A DNA stretch of 64,000 nt from Lactarius indigo (GCA_025766275.1 JAFKAC010000117.1:88501-152500), one strand, 5' to 3'; counted from the first letter of the stretch, positions 9,979-23,205 are shown. Notes: generated from the letters alone by a model not told the origin. Program-made: numbers and translations.

Positions 9979-12900
9979 TGCGTCGAGTGGAGGACATGTG
10001 AGAAGTGGGTGATGGGGACTCATCGTGGTGAGAGGTCGTCCTTATATGCACCTCCCTGTCAGGGTTGGAATGTTTGAATTCCCGCACAGCTTCATCGGCA
10101 AATACATCATCCTTATCTATCCATTGATTGTCAGAGTCAGGATAACCCTTCCATTTCACAAGATATTGGAGCTGTCGTCTTCTGCCGAATCGCCGTGAGT
10201 CTAGAATCTTCTCGACCTCGTATTCTTCTTCGTTATTGACCAAATCAGGTGGTGGGCGCTGGTAGTTTGGTCCATGCGTGGGTGTTTCACGATAAGGCGT
10301 GAGAAGATCTATATGGAAGACATCATGGATGCTCCACTGTGTGGGAAGTTCAAGGTGATAGTTGACAGGGGACATCACCTGGATGACCTTAAATGGTCCA
10401 TGGCGCTTGGCAGCTAGTTTCGTGGTTGGTTGATGGGTACGTAGGTGGCGTCCTTTGAGCCACACGAGGTCTCCTTCCTTGAACTTGGGCGTATCTTTGT
10501 GCTTGATCCATGACTTTTGCGCCCGGAGCATGCAGGAAAAGGCACACTGTCACACTTGTTTGAACTGATCTAGCCTTAACGATACTTGTGGGATAGGAGA
10601 GGGTCTATTGGTCCAATCAGCATGAGGGTTGAATCCTGATAAGAGAAAGAAAGGGGACTCCCACGTGGTCTCGTTAGGCCAATTGTTATGTGTGAATTCC
10701 GCCATAGGTAGATAACGGACCCAGTCATCTTGCCACTTGTTTACCCAGAAGCGAAGGTATTGTTCCAGCCATTGATTTGTCTGCTCTGATTGGCCATCAG
10801 TCCTAGGATGGTAAGCGGTTGAGATATTTTGGCTGATGCCAAGAATCTTGCATATTTCTCGCATAAACTTGGATGCGAAACGGGGGTCTCGATCACTGAT
10901 GACACGTGAGGGGAGCCCAAATCGTGGGAAGACATGAGAGACATACAAGGTGGCTGTCCCCTCAGCTGTAATTTCTTCGTTACAGGGAATGAAGATGGCA
11001 GCTTTGGTGCAGTCGTGGTCGGTTACTGTTAAGATGGAGTCATAGCCACGGGAAACAGGAAGTTTAGTAATAAAGTCCACTGCAATGGTTTCGAATGGCA
11101 GGGCTTCTGGTTTGGGATAGATTGGTTGTAGGGGTGCCTTGATGGGACGGTGATTGACTTTGTGTTGCTGGCATTCGGCGCAGCCCTTGACATAGTCCAT
11201 GACGTTGTTCTTCATCTGCGGCCACCAATAGTGTTGTTCGGTGAGCTGAAGCGTGCGCTTGATACCTGGGTGACCGTAGACTGGGGAATCATGATGGGCA
11301 GCAATAATAGTGCGTTTATCATGAAGGCTGCCAGTAACCACCCAGCGCCCATCTTTGTACCACGTCCCTTCTATGTCCTTTAGTCGATGAGCGTTAACCC
11401 ATGGTTTCAACTTAGCTAGGTCTTGTTCATAGATGGGGTGTTCCAGTGTCATGTCTACTGGTAGGATCTCTGGTCTCCAGTGCTGATGTCGTGGTTCGTC
11501 GAATGTGGTTGTGTGGGTGAAGACATTTTCAGGTAGTACTGTGATTCCTTTGTTGTCATTCTCCCCTTGGTTGTAGTCTGGTCTTCGTGATAATGCGTCG
11601 GTGTGTCCATTGGAAGTTCCTTTGATGTGATGAATCTCAAAGTCATATTCTGAGAGTTCAAGTACTTCCCTGGCGATGCGCCTACTAATCTTGTGCAGCA
11701 ATTTCCAGTATTGTAGGTTGAGGTGATCGGAAAATACCTTGATTTTGTGGGGGGAGCCTGCTAGAAGAGGCCTCCAGTGTTGGAATGCTTTAACAATAGC
11801 TAAGAGTTTGAGGTCGTAAATGTCATAGTTTTGTTTGGCCTTGTTGAGGGTGGACAAGTAGTAACCAATAGGGTGTTGTTTACCGTCTGCTTTTCGTTGA
11901 AGAAGGACTGTGCCTGTAGCAAAACCTGACGTGTCGACTTCTAATTCAAATTGTTGGGTAAGATCTGGGTGTGCTAGGACTGGTTTGCTGGTTACAAGGG
12001 TCTTAAGGTCTTGGAACGCCTTTTCTTCCTCGGTCCCCCAGTGCCATTCGGTGTCTTTACATGTGAGTTTGTTGAGTGGTTGTGCTTTGGTTGCGAAACC
12101 TCATATGAAAGGTCGGTAAAAATTGCAAAAACCGAGAAAGGAGCAGACGTCCTTAACCTTGGTTGGCGTAGGCCAGTCCTTGATACCGGAAATTTTGATG
12201 GGGTCCATGCATGTCACCCCCTTTTCAAGGATTACCCCCAGGTAATCCATACATGGGGAGTGGAAGAGGCATTTTTCAAGTTTGTAGTATAGATTGTGTT
12301 CTGCAGATACTCAAAGTATGTCCTTGACTGCTTCGATGTGGTCCGTTAGCGAATGGTTGAGCCCAGTAGCGATGCCAATGTTGTCCATGTAGACCCTGAT
12401 AATTGTCCCCCATTTTTTGTGTTTAGCAATGATGTCCCTGAAGATGAAGTTCATCATAGTCTGGAACATTGCTGGGGAGTTGGTCAAGCCGAAAAACATC
12501 ACTGTTGGTTCAAATAATCCATATTACGTTTTAAACACGGCCTTCTCTTCATCTCCCTCTTTGATGTGTATATTATTGTAACCCCATCTAACGTCAAGCT
12601 TGGTATAGATGTGGGCGTTGCTAAGGTCGGTGATAAGGTTGGAGATGAGAGGGAGTGGGTACTGGTTGCAGATAGTGACCGCGTTGATCTTTCAGTAATC
12701 TCGGACAGGTCATAACTTTCCATCCTTCTTTTTAATGAAGAAGAAGGATGAAGTGTATGGAGATTTGGAAGGTCGTATATATCCCTTCTTAAGTTGTTCA
12801 TCGATCCATTCACGTAGTTTCTTATCCTCTTCTTGGGTCATGGGGTATATTTTGCAATCGATGGTGTCAGTGGTTCCTGGCTTGAATTCAATAGTGTGAT

Positions 12901-13611
12901 CCCAAGGCCTGCTGGGCGGAAACCTGTCCAATGCTTCTTCACTGAAGAGGCGTTCAAATTCTCGATATTCAGGAGGCAACTCAGCTTTAGTGACATATTG
13001 CTAGGCAGCAATGGCAAGTTCAGTAGTGGTTGCTCTAATCTGGCAGTCTTCTTCGAAGTGTTGCCGTTGTTCATCTGTGATAACACAGGAATGTACGACT
13101 TCGTAGGCGTCATCTTCGACAGTGGTTGCTGCTACTACTGGTTTGGTTTTGATATAGGGATTGGTTGATCGGATGACAATAGGAAGCATGTCTTCGTGTA
13201 TAGCGGCTTGCAACCATTTGATATGGGGGTCGTATATTGCGAGCCAGGGATACCCCAGTACAATGTCTTCGTTGCCAATGTCTGTAATAAGGAAGCGTAT
13301 TTCCTTGTGAATTCCTTTAGTTTGAACATCGATGTCGGTATAATGGGTGATACGCCCCAATTTGTTTTCTGTGTTGTCAATGTTCCATATCTTCTTTGGG
13401 ACATTGAGTGGTTTTGTCCCAAGCCCCATCCTTTTTACGAAGGATGGTCTCATGAAGCAATGAGTTGCTCCCAAGTTGACTAATGCGCGTATGTCGGCCA
13501 TTGTGTAACTGGTGCAAATTGATACTGGAACTCTCATAGAACGGTAGCGAGTCATGATTACACTGTTACAATTAACTGCCCTTACCCAGGCCGATGGGTT
13601 CAGGCATCCTG

Positions 13612-13618
13612 AAAACCC
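13612..13618 (-). promoter_or_regulatory. Predicted -1 ribosomal frameshift site, A2
   Basis: On the minus strand the gag codons GAG GGT TTT give the heptamer G GGT TTT, followed after three codons by the gag TGA. Slipping back one base enters the pol frame. Confidence 0.65.
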
Positions 13619-15096
13619 TCCTTCTTCCACAACTGTTGGAGGATAATGTCCTTTACGTCATCCGATTCTCCTGCCACTGTGTTAAGCCAGTCACTGGCAC
13701 ACTGTTGAGGGGGTGTTTCCTGAACCGCCCTAGTAGTGACTTCTGGTTCTTGTTGATGATAGTCAGTGTTGATGTACCGACTCATTGATGCTGGAGGTTG
13801 ATATCCTCCTCGCGGTTGTCTGCAATCACGGGCCATGTGTCCGTCCTTTCCACAATTATAGCAGGTGACTGGCCTTTGATTGTTATGTCCTCCTCCTCTC
13901 TGCAAGAATCCTCCTCTGGGTCAATATGGGGGTCGAGGGGTGAGTATATCTTCTGCCCCTGTCAGACGCCCTTGGATTCGGTCAGCCGATGTATCCATTG
14001 TGTTTGGATCTTGTGGTAGGTTCCTTGGTTGCCAGGAACTTCATGGCGGCCCTTGCCACTGTTGCTGTTGACGTGGTCATCCCTGTCCTTGTCCTGGCGG
14101 AGCTCCTTTGTTTAACACGGCTTTGAGGTGGAGGTACTGTTGTTGGCAAGTGGTGGCTGCTTCTTTCCACTCACGGTAGTTGTGAGGGTTGTCAAGGGTA
14201 TAGACCTTCTTGTATAGGTCTTTTGGCAATCCACTTGCAAATAGATCCAGCGTTTGTGGATCGTCGAGTCTGTACTGAGCGCGGCGTATTAACTGTTCGA
14301 ATTGGGTACAATACTCATCTAGATTGCCCCCAATCATTTTGATGCCTCTTTTTAATTCATATTGGGCTTGTTCTTGCTCCATCATGTTTCGGAAGCGCTG
14401 CATAAAGCTGCACGTGACTTCGTTCCATAGTCCTTTGCTGGTATGAGGTATTCCCGCTTGTATCTGGCTGTTGAGCCAGGTGAGCATTGCCAGCACCCAT
14501 TCACTGACGTTGACGCCTTTGATGTAAGAAAGAAATAATAAGGCCCTTCGATATGGTGTGGCCATAATGCCTTCGTCTGCATTCATGCCACAGTAGACAT
14601 GCCACTGCGTAAGGAACACTTCCACTTTGGCACGTTCTCCGTCGAATACTGCGGGGGCTTCACCCGCTAATTTGTTATTTTGGGGAGGAATAATAGGACC
14701 TGCACCTGGTATTCCTCCTCCCGGATGTCCTCCTCCTGGTGGTCCTCCGGGGAACCCTCCTGGAAATCCTCCAAATCCATGCCCTTGTGGCAGCAGTCCT
14801 TCTCCTGATAGATCCCTAGGGGGCCTGCCTCCTCCACTAGGGGGGTCGGCTACATCTGGTCCAATGGCTCGATGGATGGCTATGTCGTCGTCGGTCATGT
14901 GATGCCCTGTATGTGGGTTAATGGGTGCTAGTATAGCTTGTGCTTCTTCTGTGATTTGTTGTTGTTCTTCACGAGCTAGTTGTTCTATGGTGTCAGCAGC
15001 TAGCTGTACTTCTTCTTGTGTCATGGTAGCAGTAGCCATTGCGACTGCCAGGCTGTGAATATGAATTACTTCTGGTTTGCTTTGGTGGATGGTAAG

Positions 15097-15584
15097 TGTT
15101 ACGCTCCACTGGTGTTAGTCCGACTTGGACTCGAGAGAGGCGTAATCGACTTAGCGGAGGGTAGGCGAATGGGGACTATGTGTCAACCCAATGCAGGCTG
15201 AACAGGGGTACACTGGCACACGCTGCAGTGAAGATGAAAGAGCACTATCCCTTGGTGGATAGGAATGGAAGCACGCTTAGTCGAAGACTAAGGCAGACAG
15301 GAGACGAGTCAAAGGGGTGGATTGAAGAAGACCAAGATGGGGACTCTTGGTCTTCCAAGATAGCTACTTATACAGATACACGCGGGCTTTAAAGCACCGC
15401 TTAGAACAATACAAAACCAATAGCGTAACTAGCTCGAACCCTAGTACAGCTATCCTAGGAATGAGTCATACATGAGTCACAATCACATGCAAACTACTAT
15501 GCTGACTGATACGATGTAAGAGTCCATGACTAATAGTGATACTAGACCGTAGTCATAACCGGTCGTGAGTCTGAATCCATAACA
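15097..15584 (-). repeat. Solo LTR of family A inside A2 gag
   Basis: 488-bp reversed family A LTR, left edge TGTTACGCTCC, right edge ATCCATAACA, flanked by GTAAG (15092-15096 and 15585-15589). The gag reading on both sides joins when it is removed. So one member of the family inserted into another. Confidence 0.92.
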
Positions 15585-16073
15585 GTAAGGGACTCAGTTT
15601 GTTGTATGATATGGTCGCCGATGGCCCCTAGGCTGGTGTCTTCCACTGGTGTGGTTCCTCTGCTTGGTGATTGTTGGCTATCGGAGGCTTCTTCTCCACT
15701 AATTCCTTCGTCGGTATGTTCCTGCACTTGTCCATCAATGGGACCATAGTCTGCGTGGCTATTGAGTTCTCGCATGTCGATATCACAGTTGTAGTTCCTT
15801 CCTGCCAGTCGTACAATGTCCCAGTGATGATCTATGGGGTTCCAAGTAACCTCAGTCCAACAAAGGTGTTCAAAATTGAACTCAACGGGTCGGAAACGGT
15901 TAGGACCATTGAACTCTACGAAGTACCCTGTATCTTCCCCTTGTTCTCTCCACTGAGCTGCTCCTAAGAATCTTGTTGGTACGTTATGGTCTCCTCTTCG
16001 TGCGATGTGATAGGGATGGAAAGACGTCCACTGGTCTCTGGTCGAGTATGCCCCAATGAGGTCTTGGTCTTAA

Positions 16074-16582
16074 TGTTACGCTCCACCAGCATTAGTCTGA
16101 CTTGGACTTGAGATAGGCGTAATCGACTTAGCGAGGATTAGGTGAATGGGGATCACGTGTCAACCCAACGCAAGCTGAACAGGGGCACTCCGGCACACAC
16201 TGCAGCAAAAGGTAAAGAAGTACTATCCCTTGGCAGATAGAAGTGGAGAGGCACTCAGCAAGGAGCTAAGGCAGACAAGAGATGATTCAAGGAGGTGGAT
16301 TGAAGAAGACCAAGATGGGGACTCTTGGTCTTCCGAGACGACTACTTATACAGATACATGTGGGCTTTAAAGCGCCGCTAGAACAACAAAAGACCAATAG
16401 CGTAACTGGCTCGAACCCTAGTACAGCTATCCTAGGAATGAGTCATACATGAGTCACAATCACATGCAAACTACTATGCTGACTGATGTGATGTAAGAGT
16501 CCATGACTAATATCAATACTGGACTGTAGTCATAACCGGTCATGAGTCGTATGTGATGAGTCCAGAAGTCTGTACTGTAACA
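16074..16582 (-). repeat. 5' LTR of A2 with adjoining primer-binding site
   Basis: 509-bp reversed LTR. Inverted-repeat arms lie at 16306-16315 and 16323-16332, with TATAAG on the minus strand near 16343-16350. Just left of the LTR, 16058-16073 read on the minus strand give TTAAGACCAAGA, complementary to the 3' arm of the repeat. Confidence 0.9.
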
Positions 16583-16773
16583 CGGGTGGCCATACTTGGT
16601 CGAATAAAGTTATTGGTAGCTCCAGAGTCTACCAGAGCGTTGGTTTCAGTCATTTGGTAATTTGTGTGGACAGTCACTGGAATTTGCAGAGATTGATGGA
16701 GTGTTGTCATAATTACAGAATTACATTTTAGAGCCCTCACCCAGACTGATGGGTTCAGGTGTCCCGAAAACCC
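16583..16773 (-). pseudogene. pol: Protease fragment of B2 pol
   Basis: Begins at the heptamer (16767-16773 on the plus strand). It encodes an NPSVWVRALKCNS segment and the aspartic protease motif ALVDSGATNNFIRPS, then stops at the A2 junction. Confidence 0.75.
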
Positions 16774-19599
16774 TCCTTTCCCCACAGATCCTGGAGGATA
16801 AGGTCTTTTACTTCGTCCGTGCTGTTGGCTACCTGCGTAAGCCATTCTTTTGCTTGCTCTCCTGCAGTTTTGGTGGTGTTGATTTGTGCTGGTGCGGGTG
16901 TCGTGCTTGGAGCCGGGGATGTGTATCCTGGCAGAGAGGGTTCGTAGGCTGTTACCGACCCTTGTGAATATGTGGCTGTTTCGGTCATTTGACTGCTAGA
17001 CGGTCCTCCCATCTGCCACTGTCCCTGCGTTCGAGAGTTTGGGCAATGGCGTGAGAGGTGACCTGGCGCATGGCAATTATAACAGAGGACATTCCTTAGG
17101 TCCCTTCTCAATCCTCCTCTTCCTCTTCCTCTTGCTCCTGGTCTGCCACATGGTGGGAATGGTGGTTGGGGCCACGTGTACAGTGGCTTTCCATAGTTGA
17201 TTTCTTCTGACCCAGCAAGTCGGACTCTGGTGTGGTCTGCCGATGTGTCCATCGCCCAGGGGTTTGTCTGTGGCAGGTTCTGAGGGAGGGTCCATCCTGC
17301 ATTTCCGCTTTGCTTCTTTGGTGGTTGTTGAGTTTTGTATTCGTTGAGTCGTGCTTTGAGATGTATGTAATTCTTCTTCTGTTTGAGGACCGCTCACTTC
17401 CAGTCGTCGAATGTGACTGGGTCGTTGAACTGGAACGCCATCTTGAACAGCTCTTTTGGTAGCCCTAATGTGAACAGGTTGATGGTTTGGGGTTCATTGA
17501 GGCGATAGTGAGCCTTCCATGCCAATTGTTTGAAGTCGTTGACGTACTTATCGATGTCCTCTCTGACCATTCTAAATCCTTTCCTCAGGATTGCTTGTGC
17601 CTGCTCTCGTTCCAACATATTCTCAAAGCATTGGCTGAAACTGTTGGCTACAGCTTCCCATAACTCCCTGGTATAGGGGCTGATCCCTCGTTGTATTTGT
17701 CGATTGAGCCAGTTCAGGAACGATAGAACCCATTCACTGACTGCTCCTCCCTTGATGTATAAGAGAAACAGGAGCCTCCTGTGGTAGTCATTTCTCATGA
17801 TGGGGGCGTCCAAGTTCATACCCCAGTTGTTACGCTTGTACTGGCATAGTGTCCGACTTGGACGGTTCTGCGGGAACACAGTGCCCCAAGTCGCAGCTGA
17901 CTTCCGGGGGAGGTGGATACAGCCAAGGTGTCCCCTAGTCAACAAAGGTACTGACAGCCTTCTATCAGATGAGAGTACTGAGAGGCAGAAAATGGTAGTT
18001 AAGAGAGGAAAGGGGGATGAGCAAACAGCCCAAGGGGAGGTGGCAGACAGCCAACCACAGCTCAAAAGATAGAGAGGAGAAGACGGTGATCAGCTGGTAC
18101 AATTCCACAAGATCTCAAGCTAGAGAACTAGGGGATACAAGCTACCCTACTTATACTCCAGCTATCGTAAGATTCAGACTCAGAAACCCTAATACAATGA
18201 TTCTAGGGTGAGTAATTGTACAGTAAGAATGTCATGGAGAATGTGTAATCATCAATCAGCATACAGTCAGTCAACCAATCAGAATGAGGCATCAGTCATC
18301 CTTATTGTAACAGTGTAATCATTTATGAGTCATCTGCCGTCAGTATCAGTCATCAGGTACCAATCATTAGTCAGCCAGGCACAAGCTCATCTAGACTCTT
18401 CCGGTGCATTCTAGCCAGGTCACATGCCAGGGTCACTGACAGGTGACTTGGGTCTTTGCTTTTATCCGGGCCAGTGGAACCTGCAATTCTGCGCATCATC
18501 GCAGAAGGTCCAATGATATCGCGGGCCGGGGCACTTATCTCTTGGTTGGCAGCTTATCTTAGCTTTTTCTTCGTCACCCTTCTCTTCTTCGCGTGATTGC
18601 ATCCATCATATCGCTGTTTGCTGGGGTCAAGGGGGCAAAACTGTAACACCAGTAGACGTGCCACTGCGTAAGGAATGAGTCTACTTTTAGTCTGTCCCCA
18701 TCAAAAATAGATGGGGGCTCGCCGGTTAGTTTTTCGTGATGGCCTCCTCCTCCTGCCGCAGCTCCTCCATCTGGTGGTCCTCCCACAGGTGGTCCTCCGC
18801 TTGGTGGCCCTCTTCTATGTATGTCAAATGGGACTCCTCCTCCTGGTGGTGGTGGGGGGTCTCCTCCCAGTCCTCCTATGCCTGGTGGTAGTTCCAGGAT
18901 GGGATGTCTCCCAGATGGGGGATCTCCACGATCGGATCCTATTGCATGGAATATTGTGGCGTCGTCAGCTGTCATGCGTACTCTGGTTTCTGGGTTGATG
19001 GGCATGAGAATTTCTTGGGCTTCTTGGCATATTGCACGTGACTCTTCAAGTGCTGCTTCTTCCATTGCTTGTGTGATTGTGGCCATGAGAGCTGGCGATC
19101 GTACGTGAATAGGTTCTGGTTCTGTGATATGGGCAGACTCAGCTCGTTCGACAAGGAGTTCTTGTATTGCTCCGCCGCTACTTTTGGTTTGGTCTGGCTG
19201 TCGTCCCTCTCCTTCTTCTTCACTTTGTTCAGTTTCTTCAGAAACTGCTTCTCCTGTTGTATGTTCTTGTAATTGTCCATCAATGGGGCCCCAATCAGCC
19301 CTGCTATTAAGCTCTCAGGCATTGATGTCGCACTGGTATTGTGGTCCCACTGGTCATACAACGTCCCAGTGACGATCTATTGGGTTCCACGTAACTTCCA
19401 TCCAACACAAGTGGTCGAAGTTAAACTCAACTGGTCGGAACCTAGTAGGTCTGTTGAATTCCATGAAATATCTGGTTTCTTCTTCTCTCTCTCACCAACT
19501 GGCCGCTCCCAAGAAGCGCATTGGTACGTTGCGGTCCCCTCGACAGGTTAGCGTATAGGGATGAAAGCTCGTCCACTGATCTCTGGTTGTTATGGCCAC
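16755..19599 (-). pseudogene. gag: gag of B2, split by solo LTR5
   Basis: Starts at a GTG (19599) right after the primer-binding site, with no AUG before the conserved MATITQAME near 19086. The N-terminal domain matches B1 Gag. The linker has Pro/Gly runs. The capsid-like region is split after FLTQWHVYW by LTR5 (17828-18648). The CCHC knuckle is CYNCHAPGHLSRHC near 17075. It ends at TGA 16755-16757. Scattered stops make it a pseudogene. Confidence 0.8.
17828..18648 (-). repeat. Solo LTR, family LTR5
   Basis: 821-bp insertion, left edge TGTTACGCTTG, right edge AACTGTAACA, flanked by CCAGT (17823-17827 and 18649-18653). A TATAAG box read on the minus strand (about 18147-18156) suggests that its sense strand is minus. 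It is the only copy in the window, and no internal region is attached. Confidence 0.88.
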
Positions 19600-19618
19600 G
19601 ATGGTATCTTGGTCTTAA

Positions 19619-20121
19619 TGTAACGTTGTCATGATGTTAGCTTGACTTGAGCTCAATGAGGTGGCAACAAACTTAGCAGATAGACACAATGACTTGGAGG
19701 TCCGTGTTCTTGTCCTAGTGAATGCACAAAGGCACACCGACAAGTCTTGCACTTGTTCTATTGGTTGCACGCAAAGGTAGAAGGGAAAGGAAAGAGAAAG
19801 AGACGAGAGGAACTGAAGGCAAAAGTGATGATTCAAGAAGACCAAGATGGCATATCTTGGTCTTCGCCAACTATCTTAAATACAAGTAGAGCAGGCTTAT
19901 AAGCGCTGCTATGAGTCAGAGTATGTAGCATCCAACGTATCACAGAAATCAAGCAAACCCTAATACTACTACTACTAGTATGTGGGTCGAGTCAGTCCTC
20001 AGTCAGCTATCATACGCAATCTCCTATCGTGCTACATCGTAAGCTCCTAAGTCCGTGACTAATATACCTTACCGCCATAATCGCAACCGGTACAGTAAGG
20101 GTTCACGAGTCAAATGTAACA
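19619..20121 (-). repeat. 5' LTR of B2 with primer-binding site
   Basis: 503-bp reversed LTR, related to but diverged from the 483-bp LTRs of B1. It has TATTTAA-like and GACCAAGA / TCTTGGTC elements near 19836-19866. Plus-strand 19606-19616 (ATCTTGGTCTT) is the complement of the 11-nt primer-binding site. Confidence 0.85.
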
Positions 20122-20126
20122 ACACG

Positions 20127-22823
20127 GCTTTTATCAATGGGAGTCTTTCTACAGCAAGGATTGCGTGTTTTGGGAAATTTGCAGCATATAACCTTGCTAA
20201 GAAAAAACAAAACAATTGTCCAATGTAAACCCCTAGTTCACGGACAATCTCTATATTGGCTGGATGCCTCTATTTCTACCCTAATTGAGTCGCAATATGC
20301 GAACATATCTGTGTTGCAAAATGTAGATTATGACCTTATGCATCGTTGCCTCGGACACCCATCTAAAGAGGTTCTAAGACGATCTAAGGAAAACACTAAG
20401 GGTTTCCCTGACGGGATTGTAATTCCTACCTCTGACAAACTATGTCCAGGATGTGCGCAAGGAAAAATGCCTGCAGCATCTCATCTGCCTTCCGAAACTA
20501 GGGCTAAAGCTTCTTTTAATCGAATTCATTCCGATTTAAAAAGCTTCCCTATACCGTCATATCACAAGTACAAGTATTTTATTGTCTTCTTTGACGATTA
20601 TACTTCCTTTGCTTGGATCACTCTTTTATGGGAAAAAGCCTCTGCTATTACTGCTTTAAAGCAGTGGCTTGTGTTAATAAAAAATCAATTTAACACTACC
20701 ATAAAAGAATGGATGTCTGATGCCGGCAGTGAATATAAGTCGGATGCTTTCCTAAAGCAATTAAAGGATGCCAGCATTACAGTGCTACAGTCTGCGCCAC
20801 ATACGCCACAACAAAATGGGTGCGCTGAGCGTTTTATGCACACTATAATGGACAAAGCTCAGGCTATGCACCTTGATGCTTGTTTACCTCAGAGTTGGTG
20901 GGAATTTGCAGTCTTACATGCTACACATTGTTACAATAGAATTCCAATTAGTCGCCTTCAATGGCAGACTTCTTATAAACTATTGTACAATGAAGTACCT
21001 GATATTTCTCATCTTCGAGTGTTTGGTTCAGGTGCATATGTCCATATCCCTGAGGCTCGCTGGGTGAATAAACTTTCCCCTAAAAGCGAACTCATGATCT
21101 ACCTTGGTAGAGGATCTGGAATGAAGGCTGATGTCTTCATGTGCACACCCAATACTTTGTTCTATTCGGACAAAGCACTCTTTGATGAAGGATTATTTCC
21201 TAAGTGTCCTTCTGACAGCGTCAGGAGTAAACCTAAAGGTATAACTCAGTTAGATGATACAGCTTCAGATGATGAGCTGTCTGTAGACGATACCACTCCT
21301 GGTGTTGATGACGACCCTCCACCTGAGCCTCCTAAATGGAGAAGCGCTCCCCAGCCTGTTGGGCCTGGACCTCCCAGTAGATCTACTGGAGGTACTGGAT
21401 CGCTGCTACCTCCGCCTTTACCACTGCAACCTGTACCAGGTCCTAGTCAACCTAGGAGGATGGCACGTATAAGGAAACCCACTTCTCATCCAGATAATGT
21501 CTATGGAGATAGGCCTCCTACTACGATAATTTGTGACATTGAGTGGACTCGCACATGGCGACAATTGACTGGTGACCAGCCGAGTAGCTCTCAGTTGTGT
21601 TCATGTCAAGATCAGACAGTACCAGGAGATTTTCCTGAGCAACCCGAGTCTGGTCCTTCTAGTGCACCAGGTGATAATCCGCACCTTTCGGATGATGAAG
21701 TAGAGCAACAATTGCTCACCCGCCTTGCTCAGGAAGGGGGAGTCAAATTTCTAGATCTTCTGCTTGCCAAAGCAGTTTCACCAATAGATCTAGATGCACC
21801 TGATACCTGTAATATTTGTGAATGGACCTATCGGGACATTCTTAAAATGCCAAGTGACTCTCAGGAGGAGTGGTGTAATGCATGCAAAGAGGAACTTGCT
21901 TCCCTTCGCAATCGCAAAGTCTATGAACTTGTTAACCTGCTGAAAGGCAGAAAGGTTATCAAGAATTGATGGGTATTTGACTTAAAGTCAGATGGTTGAA
22001 AGAAAGCCAGGCTAGTTGCCAAAGGCTTTTCTCAGGTTGAAGGCATAGATTATGATGAAATATTCTCACCTGTGGTATGCTTTGAGACCGTCTGGATGAT
22101 GCTTGCGCTTACAGTGCTGAAGGATTGGCACATCTCTGGACTGGACGTCAAAACAGCCTTCCTGTATGGAGACCTTGATGAGGAACTCTACATGGAACAA
22201 CCTGAAGGGTTTAAAATCCCTGGCCAACAAAACAAAGTGATGCACCTTAGAAAAGCCATCTATGGACTTAAACAAGCTGCTCTTGCTTGGTGGAGAGCAC
22301 TGGATAAATCCATGGGCACTCTAAGTTGTACATGTCTACAATCAGACTCAGGTCTGTTTGTAAATGAGGATAAAACAATTGTAGTAATTGTTTACGTCGA
22401 TGATGTCCTCTTCCTCAGAAAACATAAAAAACAAATTGATTCCTTGAAGCAGCGCTTTATGAGAATCTGGGAATGCAGAGACCTTGGTGATACCAAAGAG
22501 TTTCTTCGAATGTGCATACTACGTTCTAAAGGTAGAATCCTGATCGATCAGCAGGATTACCTTTAGAAAGTTTTGCAGCGCTTCAAACTGATTAATGCCA
22601 AATCAGTACCCACTCCACTACCGGAAGGGTATCATCCTACTCCTAATAAGGGAACTGCATCTCCAGATCTCCGCGCTTCATACCAACAAGTGATAGGATC
22701 ACTCCTATACATTATGATTGGTACACGACCAGATATTGCCTATGCTGTTACCAAAATGGCGCAGTTTGCTGCCAACCCATCAGAAGACCATTTAAAGCGT
22801 GCTCTTTACATATGCTGCTACTT
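20127..22823 (+). pseudogene. pol: copia pol: integrase and reverse transcriptase
   Basis: One frame runs from the B2 junction to the LINE junction. The GAG-pre-integrase segment has HRCLGHPS and the Cys pair of CPGCAQGK. The integrase core has HSDLK, DAGSEYKSD and PQQNGCAER (the D,D,E residues). A Pro/Ser-rich linker spans about 21250-21720. RT carries LDVKTAFLYGDL and the catalytic YVDDVLF near 22396. In-frame TGA stops at 21967 and about 22006 and a TAG at 22564 fit CGA-to-TGA and CAG-to-TAG changes. Confidence 0.88.
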
Positions 22824-23205
22824 TTTTTTTTTTTTGGAGGGGCGCTACTATTCTTGTATCTAGTTACATGTGGACGCCTAAATACAAGTACATAGAGTGC
22901 CAAGTGGCGGGAGATTTGCCATCAGCTCCACTTGGCGCACTTGGTGCCAGGCCTAAAGGGTGCCAGGATGCGAGGGAAAATGCGTTTACACACATCCCCT
23001 GGTAGGGGGGATAGTGTGGGACTCAGACACAAGGCAGCTGCGGTCAGGTGCGGTGTGGTCTCCTACCCACCAAAACCTCATGGGTGTTGAGCCAGTTGGG
23101 GGGGGGCTCAGGGTGGAGGAGGTTTCTCCAGGTGGCTTTGACTAGTGCTTGTGTGGTGGGGTTGCGTTTAATCTTTGTTGCTATTATTTTGTCGGTTATT
23201 AGTCT

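Larger units (their letters stand above)
8825..13618 (-). pseudogene. pol: pol of A2 (protease to chromodomain and tail)
   Basis: Reads on the minus strand from the frameshift heptamer (13612-13618) to TAG at 8825-8827. Order: protease (motif altered, NLGATH where A3 has DSGATH), RT (12979 to about 12311, catalytic box YMDN), RNase H, integrase with zinc-binding segment and D,D,E residues (11857-10550), GPF/Y-like segment, chromodomain (10531 onward, LQYLVKWKGY), tail and terminal coil (9136-8825). Several TGA/TAG stops and one frame loss near 12530 break it. It is inactive, but most domains are easy to recognise. Confidence 0.85.
13600..16054 (-). pseudogene. gag: gag of A2, split by a solo LTR
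   Basis: Minus strand. The N-terminal domain (16054 to about 15590, RDQWTSFHPYHI-like start, then HIIQQTESLT) is separated from the rest by a solo LTR. The downstream part begins with the conserved ATG at about 15039 (MATATMTQEE), then the Gly/Pro linker, capsid-like region (FLTQWHVYCG) and CCHC knuckle CYNCGKDGHMARDC near 13850. It ends at TGA 13600-13602, nine bases after GGGTTTT. The N-terminal domain has GGG where other copies have the conserved GTG, and no AUG. Confidence 0.8.
8284..16582 (-). mobile_element. Ty3/gypsy chromovirus A2, two LTRs
   Basis: Minus-strand element with 3' LTR (8284-8792), pol, gag and 5' LTR (16074-16582), both LTRs 509 bp. A solo LTR of its own family sits in gag. 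The flanking five bases differ: CTTGG on the left, CGGGT on the right. The left flank is a zinc-tail element and the right flank is B2, so the two ends come from different insertion sites. The LTRs differ at roughly 28 positions, all transitions by eye, so it is old. RT has YMDN in place of YMDD. Confidence 0.88.
16583..20121 (-). mobile_element. Ty3/gypsy element B2, 5' half
   Basis: Minus-strand element related to B1 in gag and LTR ends. It keeps its 5' LTR, gag and the first part of protease, and is cut at 16583 by the 5' LTR of A2. Its right edge carries ACACG (20122-20126), followed by copia pol, so it inserted into the copia element. The rest of its pol is not in the window. Confidence 0.82.
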
